A DNA stretch of 64,000 bases from Calendula officinalis (taxonomy: Eukaryota > Streptophyta > Magnoliopsida > Asterales > Asteraceae), in the NCBI GenBank assembly GCA_963853835.1, contig OY970830.1, positions 49,986,401 through 50,050,400 of the forward strand, written 5' to 3'. The notes under the pieces are model-generated. The model did not search any database. It worked only from the letters and a program-made list of their open reading frames with translations, and was not told the origin of the DNA. The translations under genes and the position numbers were made by a program. Below, in pieces: positions 55,545 through 64,000 of this stretch. Every line of letters begins with the position of its first letter. The stretch's first letter is position 1.

Positions 55545-58500
55545 TTGAGCCTTGAAGGTTGAGCCTTGAAACTTGAGCCTTGAGCCTTGAGCCTGGAGCC
55601 TCGAGCCTTGAGCCTCGAGCCTTGAGCCTTGAGCCTTGAGCCTGGAGCCTTGAGTCTTGAGCCTTGAGCCTTGAGCCTTTAAGCCTTGAGCTTTGAGTCT
55701 GGAGCCTTGTGCCTCGAGCTTGGAGCCTTGAGCCTGGAGCCTTGACCCTTGAGCCTTGAGCCTTGAGCCTTGAGCGTTGAGCGTTGAGCCTTGAGCCTTG
55801 AGCCTGGAGCCTTGAGCCTGGAGCCTGGAGCCTGGAGCCTCTAGCCTTGAGCCTTGAGCCTTGAGCCTTGAGCCTTGAGCCTTGAGCCTTGAGCCATGAG
55901 CCTTGAGCCTTGAGCCTTGAGCCTTGAGCCTTGAGCCTTGAGCCTTGAGCCTTGAGCCTTGAGCCTTGAGCCTTGAGCCATGATCCTTGAGCCTTGAGCC
56001 TTGAGCCTTGAGCCTTACGCCTTGTGCCTTGACATTGCGCCTTGCGCCTTGTGCCTTGACATTGCGCCTTGCGCCTTGCGCCTTGAGCTTTGAGCCTTGA
56101 TCCTCTAGCCTTGAGCCTTGAGACTTGACCCATGAGCCTTGAAACTTGAGACTTGAGCCTTGACTCTTGACCCTTGCCCCTTGAGCCTTGCGTCTTGAGC
56201 GTTAAGCCTTGAGCCTTGAGCTTTGAGCCTCTAGCCTTGAGCCTTGGCCTTGAGCCTTGATACTCTAGCCTTGAGCCTTGTGCCTTGAGCTTTGAGCCTT
56301 GATCCTCTAGCATTGAGCCTTGAGTCTTGAGCCTTGAGCCATGAGCTTGAGCGTTAAAACATGAGACTTGAGCCTTGACTCTTTACCCTTGCGCCTTGAG
56401 CCTTGAGCCTGGAGCCTTGAGCCTTGAGCCTGGAGCCTTGAGCCTTTAGCCTTGAGCCTTGAGCGTTGAGTCTTGAGCCCTGAGCCTTGAGCTTTGAGCC
56501 TTGAGCCTTGAAGGTTGAGCCTTGAGCCTTGAGCGTTGTGCCTGGAGCCTTGAACCTGGAGCCTCGATCCTTGAGCCTCGAGCCTTGAGCCTCGAGCCTT
56601 GAGCCTGGAGTCTTTAGCCTTGATCCTTGGGCCTTTGAGCCTTGAGTTTTGAGCCTGGAGCCTTGTGCCTCGATCCTGGAGCCTTGAGCCTTGAGCCCTG
56701 CGCCTTGAGCCTGGAGCCTTGAGCCTTGAGCCTTGAGCTTTGAGTCTTGAGCCTTGAGCCTTGAGCCTTGAGCCTTAAGCCTTGAGCCTTGAGCCTTGAG
56801 CCTTGAGCCTTGAGCCTTGACCTTTGACCCTTGATTCTTGCCCTTGCGCCTTGTGCCTTGACATTGAGACTTGCGCCTTGAGCCTTGAGCTTTGATCCCC
56901 TAGCCTTGAGCCTTGAGCCTTGAGCCTTGACCCATGAGCCTTGAAACTTGAGACTTGAGCCTTGACTCTTGACTCTTGCCCCTTGAGCCTTGCGTATTGA
57001 GCGTTGAGCCTTGAGCGTTGAGCCTTGAGCCTTGAGCTTTGATCCTTGAGTCTTGAGCCTTAAAACATGATACTTGAGCCTTGACTCTTTACCCTTGAGC
57101 CTTGAGCCTTGAGCCTTGAGCCTTGATCCTCTAGCCTTGAGCCTTGTGCCTTGAGACTTGAGCCTTGATCCTCTAGCATTGAGCCTGGAGTCTTGAGCCT
57201 TGAGCCATGAGCTTGAGCCTTAAAACATGAGACTTGAGCCTTGACTCTTTACCCTTGCGCCTTGAGCCTTTGAGCCTTGAGCCTTGAGCCTTGAGCCTTG
57301 AGCCTTGAGCCTGGAGCCTTGAGCATTTAGCCTTGAGCCTTGAGCCTTGAGCCTTGAGTCTTGAGCCTTGACATTGAGCCTTGAGCCTTGCGTCTTGACA
57401 TTGAGCCTTGAGCCTTGATCCTCTAGCCTTGCGCCTTGAGCCTTGAGCCTTGAGCCTTGAGCCTTGACTCTTTACCCTTGCGCCTTGAGCCTTAAGCCTT
57501 TAGCCTTGAGCTTGAGCCTTGAGCCATTAGCCTTGAGCCTTAAAACATGAGACTTGAGCCTTGACTCTTCACCCTTGAGCCTTGTGCCTTAAGCCTTGAG
57601 CCTTGAGCCTTGAGCCTTGAGCCTTGAGCCTTGAGCCTTGAGCCTTGAGCCGTGAGCCTTGAGCCTTGAGCCTTGAGCCATGAGCCCTGAGCCTTGAGCC
57701 TTGAGCCTTGAGCCTTGAGCCTTGAGCCTTGAGCCTGGAGCCTTGAGCCTTGAGCCTTGAGCCTTGAGCCTTGAGTCTTGAGCCTATGAGCCTCGAGCCT
57801 TGAGCCTCGAGCCTCGGGCCTCAAGCCTCGAGCCTTGAGCCTTGCGCCTTGAGCCTTGAGCCGTGAGCCTTGCGCCTTGAGCCTCGAGCCTTGAGCCTTG
57901 AGCCTTGAGCCTTGAGCCTCGAGCCTTGAGCCTTGAGCCTTGAGCCACGAGCCTGGAGCCTTGAGCCTAGAGGCTTGAGCCTGGAGCCTTGAGCCTTGAG
58001 CCTTGAGCCTTGAGCCTTGAGCCTTGAGCCTTGAGCCTTGAGCCTTGAGCCTTGAGCCTTGAGCCTTGATCTCTCGGCCTTCAGACTTGAGCCTTGAACC
58101 TAGAGGCTTGAGCCTGGATCCTTGAGCCTTGAGCCTTGAGCCTTGAGTCTTGAGCCTTGAGCCTTGAGCCTTGAGCCTTGGGCCTTGAGCCTTGAGCCTT
58201 GATCTCTGGGCCTTGAGCCTTGAGCTTTGACCCTTGAGCCCTGTTCCTTGAACCTTGACCCTTGAGCCTTTTTCCTTGAGCCTTGAGCCTTGAGCCTTGA
58301 GCCTTGAGCCTTGAGCCTTGAGCCTTGAGCCTTGAACCTTGAGCCTTGAGCCTTGAGCCTTGAGCCTTGAGCCTTGAGCCTTGAGCCTTGAGCCTTGAGC
58401 CTTGAGGCGTGAGCCTGGAGCCTTGAGCCTTGAGGCTTGAGCTTTGAGCCTTGAGCCTAGAGCCTTGAGCCTTGACCCTTGAGCCTAGAGCCTATGAGCC

Positions 58501-61500
58501 TGGAGCCTCGAGCCTCAGGCCTCGGGCCTCGAGCCTAGAGCCTTGAGCCTTGATCCTTGGGCCTTGAGCGTTGAGCCTTGAGCCTTGCGCCTTGAGTGTT
58601 GAGGCTTAAGCCTTGCGCCTTGAGCCTCGAGCCTTAAGCCTTGAGCCTTGACCCTTGAGCCTTGACCCTTGCGCCTTGCGCCTTGACATTTTGCCTTACG
58701 CCATGAGCCTTGGGCCTTGATCCTCTCGGCTTGAGCCTTGAGCCTTGACCCATGAGCATTGAAAAACTTGAGACTTGAGCCTTGACTCTCAACCCTTGCC
58801 CCTTGAGCCTTGCGTCTTGAGCCTTGAGCCTTGAGCCTTGAGCCTTGAGCCTTGAGCCTTGAGCCTTGAGCCTTGAGCCTTGAGCCTTGAGCCTTAAGCC
58901 TTGAGCCTTGAGCCTTGAGCTTGAGCCTTGAGCCATTAGCCTTGAGCCTTAAAACATGAGACTTGAGCCTTGACTCTTCACCCTTGAGCCTTGTGCCTTA
59001 AGCCTTGAGCCTTGAGCCTTGAGCCTTGAGCCTTGAGCCTTGAGCCTTGAGCCGTGAGCCTTGAGCCTTGAGCCTTGAGCCATGAGCCCTGAGCCTTGAG
59101 CCTTGAGCCTTGAGCCTTGAGCCTTGAGCCTTGAGCCTGGAGCCTTGAGCCTTGAGCCTTGAGCCTTGAGCCTTGAGTCTTGAGCCTATGAGCCTCGAGC
59201 CTTGAGCCTCGAGCCTCGGGCCTCAAGCCTCGAGCCTTGAGCCTTGCGCCTTGAGCCTTGAGCCGTGAGCCTTGCGCCTTGAGCCTCGAGCCTTGAGCCT
59301 TGAGCCTTGAGCCTCGAGCCTTGAGCCTTGAGCCTTGAGCCACGAGCCTGGAGCCTTGAGCCTAGAGGCTTGAGCCTGGAGCCTTGAGCCTTGAGCCTTG
59401 AGCCTTGAGCCTTGAGCCTTGAGCCTTGAGCCTTGAGCCTTGATCTCTCGGCCTTCAGACTTGAGCCTTGAACCTAGAGGCTTGAGCCTGGATCCTTGAG
59501 CCTTGAGCCTTGAGCCTTGAGTCTTGAGCCTTGAGCCTTGAGCCTTGAGCCTTGGGCCTTGAGCCTTGAGCCTTGAGCCTTGATCTCTGGGCCTTGAGCC
59601 TTGAGCTTTGACCCTTGAGCCCTGTTCCTTGAACCTTGACCCTTGAGCCTTTTTCCTTGAGCCTTGAGCCTTGAGCCTTGAGCCTTGAGCCTTGAGCCTT
59701 GAGCCTTGAGCCTTGAGCCTTGAACCTTGAGCCTTGAGCCTTGAGCCTTGAGCCTTGAGCCTTGAGCCTTGAGCCTTGAGCCTTGAGCCTTGAGCCTTGA
59801 GCCTTGAGCCTTGAGCCTTGAGGCGTGAGCCTGGAGCCTTGAGCCTTGAGGCTTGAGCTTTGAGCCTTGAGCCTAGAGCCTTGAGCCTTGAGCCTTGAGC
59901 CTAGAGCCTATGAGCCTGGAGCCTCGAGCCTCAGGCCTCGGGCCTCGAGCCTAGAGCCTTGAGCCTTGATCCTTGGGCCTTGAGCGTTGAGCCTTGAGCC
60001 TTGCGCCTTGAGTGTTGAGGCTTAAGCCTTGCGCCTTGAGCCTCGAGCCTTAAGCCTTGAGCCTTGACCCTTGAGCCTTGACCCTTGCGCCTTGCGCCTT
60101 GACATTTTGCCTTGCGCCATGAGCCTTGGGCCTTGATCCTCTCGGCTTGAGCCTTGAGCCTTGACCCATGAGCATTGAAAAACTTGAGACTTGAGCCTTG
60201 ACTCTCAACCCTTGCCCCTTGAGCCTTGCGTCTTGAGCCTTGAGCCTTGAGCCTTGAGCCTTGAGCCTTGAGCCTTGAGCGTTGAGCCTTGAGCCTTGAG
60301 CCTTAAGCCTTGAGCCTTGAGCCTTGAGTCTTAAGCCTTGAGCCTTGAGCCTTGAGCCTTGAGCGTTGAGCCTTGAGCCTTGAGCCTTGAGCCTTGAGCG
60401 TTGAGCCATGAGCCTTGAGCCTTGAGCCTTGAGCCTTGAGCCATGAGCCTTGAGCCTTGAGCCTTGAGCCTTGAGCCTGGAGCCTTGAGCCTATGAGCCT
60501 CGGGCCTCGGGCCTCGAGCCTCGGGCATCGAGCCTTGAGCCTCGAGCCTTGAGCCTTGTGCCTTGAGCCTTGAGCCTTGAGCCTAGAGCCTTGCGCGTTG
60601 AGCGTTGAGCGTTGAGCCTTGAGAGTTGAGCGTTGAGCCTTGAGCCTTGTGCCTTGAGCCTTGAGCTTGGAGCCTTGAGCCTTGAGCCTTGAGCCTTGAG
60701 CCTTACAACATGAGACTTGAACCTTGACTCTTGACCCTTGAGCCTTGTGCCTTGAGCCTTGAGCCTTGAGCCTTGAGCCTTAAGCCTTGAGCCTTGAGCC
60801 TTGAGCCTTGAGCCTTGAGCCTGGAGCCTCGAGCCTTGAGCCTTGAGCGTTGATCTCTCGGCCTTGAGCCTTGAGCCTTGAGCCTTGAGCTTTGATCTCT
60901 CGGCCTTGAGCCTTGAGCCTCGAGCCTTGAGCCTTGACCCTCGAGCCTTGAGCCTTGAGCCTTGAGCCTCGAGCCTTGAGCCTTGAGCCTGGAGCCTTGA
61001 GCTTTGCGCCTTGATGCTTGAGCCTTGATACTCTAGCCTCGAGCCTTGCACTTTGAGCCTTGACTCTCTACCCTTGTGCCATCATCCTTGAGCCTTGAGC
61101 CTTGAGCCTTGAGCCTCTAGCCTTGAGCCTTGAGCCTCTAGCCTTGAGCCTTGAGCCTTGAGCCTTGATACTCTAGCCTTGAGCCTTGAGCCTTGAGCCT
61201 TGATCCTATAGCATTGAGCCTTGAATCTTGAGCCTTGAGCCATGAGCTTGAGCCTTAAAATATGAGACTTGAGCCTTGACTCTTTACCCTTGCGCCTTGA
61301 GCCTTGAGCCTGGAGCCTTGAGCCTTGAGCCTTGAGCCTGGAGCCTTGAGCCTTTAGCCTTGAGCCTTGACCCTTGAGTCTTGAGCCCTGAGCCCTGATC
61401 CTTGATCTTTGAGCCTTGAGCCTTGAGCCTTGAAGGTTGAGCCTTGATCCTTGAGCCTTGAGCGTTGTGCCTGGAGCCTTGAGCCTCGAGCCTCGAGCCT

Positions 61501-64000
61501 TGAGCCTCTCGCCTTGAGCCTGGAGTCTTGAGCCTTGAACCTTGGGCCTTTGAGCCTTGAGCTTTGAGCCTGGAGCCGTGTGCCTTGAGCCTGGAGCCTT
61601 GAGCCTGGAGCCCTGCGCCTTGAGCCTGGAGCCTTGAGCCTTGAGCCATGAGCTTGAGCCTTAAAACATGAGACTTGAGCCTTGACTCTTTACACTTGCG
61701 CCTTGAGCCTTGAGCCTTGAGCCTTGATCCTTGAGCCTTGAGCCTTGAGCCTGGAGCCTTGAGCCTTTAGCCTTGAGCCTTGAGCCTTGAGCCTTGAGTC
61801 TTTAGCCTTGACATTGAGCCTTGAGCCTTGGGCCTTGCGCCTTGACATTGAGCCTTGAGCCTTGATCCTCTAGCCTTGAGCCTTGAGCCATGAGCCTTGA
61901 GCCATGAGCCTTGAAACTTGAGACTTGAGCCTTTACTCTTGACCCTTGCCCCTTGAGCCTTGCGTCTTGAGCCTTGAGTCTTGAGCCTTTATCCTTGAGC
62001 CTTGAGCCTTGACCCTTGAGCCTTGACCTTTGATCCTTAAGCGTTCAGCCTTAAAACATGAGAATTGAGCCTTGACTCTTCACCCTTGAGCCTTGTGCCT
62101 TGAGCCTTGAGCCTTGAGCCTCGAGCCTGGAGCCTCGGGCCTCGGGCCTCAAGCCTCGAGCCTTGAGCCTTGCGCCTTGAGCCTTGAGCCGTGAACCTTG
62201 CGCCTTGAGCCTCGACCTTTGAGCCTTGAGCCTTGAGCCTCGAGCCTTGAGCCTTGAGCCTTGAGCCTTGAGCCACGAGCCTGGAGCCTTGAGCCTAGAG
62301 GCTTGAGCCTGGAGCCTTGAGCCTTGAGCCTTGAGCCTTAGGCCTTGAGCCTTGATCCTTGAGCCTTGAGCCTTGATCTCTAGGCCTTGAGCCTTGAGCT
62401 TTGACCCTTGAGCCTTGTTCCTTTAACCTTGACCCTTGAGCCTTGTTCCTTGAGCCTTGAACCTTGACCCTTAAGCCTTGAGCCTTGAGCCTTGAGCCTT
62501 GAGCCTTGAGCCTTAAGGCGTGAGCCTGGAGCCTTGAGCCTTGAGGCTTGAGCCTTGAGCCTTGAGCCTTGAGCCTTGAGCCTTGAGCCTAGAGCCTTGA
62601 GCCTTGTGCCTAGAGCCTTTGAGCCTGGAGCCTCGAGCCTCGGGCCTCGAGCCTAGAGCCTTGAGCCTTGATCCTTGGGCCTTGAGCGTTGAGCCTTGAG
62701 CCTTGAGCCTTGCGCCTTGAGTGTTGAGGCTTGAGCCTTGCGCCTTGAGCCTTGAGCCTTAAGCCTTGAGCCTTGACAATTGAGCCTTGACCCTTGAGCC
62801 TTGACCCTTGATTCTTACCCTTGCGCCTTGCGCCTTGACATTTAGCCTTGCGCCATGAGCCTTGAAACTTGAGACTTGAGCCTTGACTCTCGACCCTTGC
62901 CCCTTGAGCCTTGCGTCTTGAGCGTTGAGCCTTGAGCCTTGAGCCTTGAGCCTTGAGCCTTGAGCCTTGAGCCTTGAGCCTTGAGCCTTGAGCGTTGAGC
63001 CTTGAGCCTTGAGCCTTCAGCCTTGAGCCTTGAGCCTTGAGCCTTGAGCCTTGAGCCTTGAGCCTTGAGCCTTGAGCCTTGAGCCTTGAGCCTTGAGCCT
63101 TGAGCCTCGGGCCTCGAGCCTCGGGCATCGAGCCTCGAGCCTCAAGCCTTGAGCCTTGTGCCTTGAGCCTTGAGCCTTGAGCCTTTAACCTTGAGCCTGG
63201 AGCCTTGCGCGTTGAGCGTTGAGCGTTGAGCCTTGAGCCTTGACCCATGAGCCTTGAAACTTGAGACTTGAGCCTTGACTCTCGACCCTTGCCCCTTGAG
63301 CCTTGCGTCTTGAGCGTTGAGCCTTGAGCCTTGAGCCTTGAGCCTTGAGCCTTGAGCCTTGAGCCTTGAGCCTTGAGCCTTGAGCCTTGAGCCTTGAGCC
63401 TTGAGCCTTGAGCCTTGAGCCTTGAGCCTTGAGCCTTGAGCCTTGAGCGTTGAGCCTTGAGCGTTGAGCCTTGAGCCTTGAGCCTTGAGCCTTGAGCCTT
63501 GAGCCTTGAGCCTTGAGCCATGAGCCTTGAGCCTTGAGCCTTGAGCCTTGAGCCTCGGGCCTCGGGCCTCGGGCATCGAGCCTCGAGCCTCAAGCCTTGA
63601 GCCTTGTGCCTTGAGCCTTGAGCCTTGAGCCTTGAACCTTGAGCCTGGAGCCTTGCGCGTTGAGCGTTGAGCGTTGAGCCTTGCGCGTTAAGCCTTGAGC
63701 GTTGAGCGTTGAGCCTCGAGCCTTGAGCCTTGAGCCTTGAGCCTCTTGCCTTGAGCCTTGAGCTTGGAGCCTTGAGCCTTGAGCCTCGACCATCGAGCCT
63801 CGAGCTTGGAGCCTTGAGTCTTTAGCCTTGAGCCTTGAGCCTTGAGCCTTGATCCTTGAGCCTTGAGCCTTGAGCCTTAAAACATGAGACTTGAACCTTA
63901 ACTCTTGACCTTTGAGCCTTGTGCCTTTAGCCTTGAGCCTTGAGCCTTGAGCCTTGAGCCTTGAGCCTTGAGCCTGGAGCCTTGAGCCTTGAGCCTTGAG
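55545..64000 (+). repeat. CCTTGAG heptanucleotide satellite, block D
   Basis: Same unit and orientation, running off the right edge. It carries the outer word set of block A: CCTTAAA then ACATGAG (near 56355, 57061, 57228, 57541, 58949, 61662, 62053 and 63878), the TTGATCTCTCGG phrase with GAACCTAGAGG (58071, 59448), and the CCTATGAGCCTGGAG plus CCTCGGG phrase (58493, 59908). Finding block-A phrases here, more than 40 kb away, ties the whole window into one array family. No gene is visible. Confidence 0.97.
57506..60320 (+). repeat. Recent tandem duplication, period about 1.41 kb
   Basis: Copy 1 (about 57506-58914) and copy 2 (about 58915-60320) agree in rare words: GAGCCATTAGCC then CCTTAAA at 57533 and 58931 and onward, TTTTTCC at about 58268 and 59650, GAGGCGTGAG at 58404 and 59820, and GCATTGAAAAACTTGAG at about 58755 and 60172. 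The offset is 1398-1417 bp and changes only by whole-unit gains or losses. This is the clearest recent block duplication in the window. Confidence 0.85.

Larger units (their letters stand above)
54832..55558 (-). mobile_element. 5'-truncated L1-type LINE with 14-bp target-site duplication
   Basis: TTGAGCCTTGAAGG occurs at 54832-54845 and 55545-55558, and is itself satellite sequence. Between the copies, read on the - strand, are a partial ORF2 end, about 225 bp of 3' untranslated sequence ending CCTTTACCC, and a 26-base poly(A) (poly-T at 54846-54871). Severe 5' truncation, poly(A) and flanking duplication are the hallmarks of LINE retroposition. Because the duplication is made of satellite sequence and is perfect over 14 bp, the element inserted into a pre-existing array, probably recently. 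Confidence 0.95.

Noticed and set aside
1..64000. Telomere proper
   Set aside because: No exact CCCTAAA tract was seen within the array; the unit is CCTTGAG, and retrotransposons lie inside it.
1..64000. tRNA, rRNA or a host protein-coding gene
   Set aside because: None was recognised on either strand by eye; all non-satellite DNA is accounted for by three retroelements and their debris.

Overview
This is nuclear DNA from a plant, and nearly all of it is non-genic. About 49 kb of the 64 kb is one satellite: a head-to-tail array of a 7-bp unit, CCTTGAG on the + strand (CTCAAGG on the - strand). It keeps one orientation from the first base to the last. Three retrotransposon insertions interrupt it. 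I found no host protein-coding gene, rRNA, tRNA or CRISPR array.

Layout. (A) 1-19447: heptamer satellite with irregular higher-order repeats of roughly 0.6-2.4 kb. (B) 19448-25968: AT-rich, decayed 3' part of a Ty3/gypsy chromovirus of Tekay/Del type. It has an integrase remnant, a polypurine tract and one long LTR, and that LTR carries a tiny LINE-derived insertion with its own target-site duplication. (C) 25969-31995: satellite. (D) 31996-39541: a Ty1/copia element with two near-identical LTRs but badly broken gag-pol. (E) 39542-54845: satellite, the most homogeneous part. (F) 54846-55544: a 5'-truncated LINE on the - strand, flanked by a 14-bp target-site duplication made of satellite sequence. 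(G) 55545-64000: satellite, including a recent 1.41-kb tandem duplication.

What is unusual. The satellite is an ordered text of heptamer 'words' (for example CCTTAAA then ACATGAG then ACTTGAG) whose order recurs dozens of times, so it evolves by duplication of long blocks as well as by slippage. The pure unit has no CG or CHG site on either strand, so every cytosine is CHH; CG is found only in variants, often clustered in CCTCGAG runs. A diverged word set fills about 28.4-52.6 kb, with the other word set on both sides, which looks like a newer variant expanding in the middle of an older array. The very long - strand open frames are a mathematical by-product of a stop-free 7-bp repeat that reads as GSRLKAQ in all three frames, so I do not call them genes.

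Host. Chromoviral Tekay, copia and an L1-type LINE with a zf-RVT terminus together indicate a flowering plant. The copia Gag/Pol wording resembles families I remember as common in Asteraceae, but I could not test this. The likely order of events is: array formation, old gypsy insertion, micro-LINE insertion into its LTR, and fairly recent copia and LINE insertions. The relative order of the last two is not resolved.
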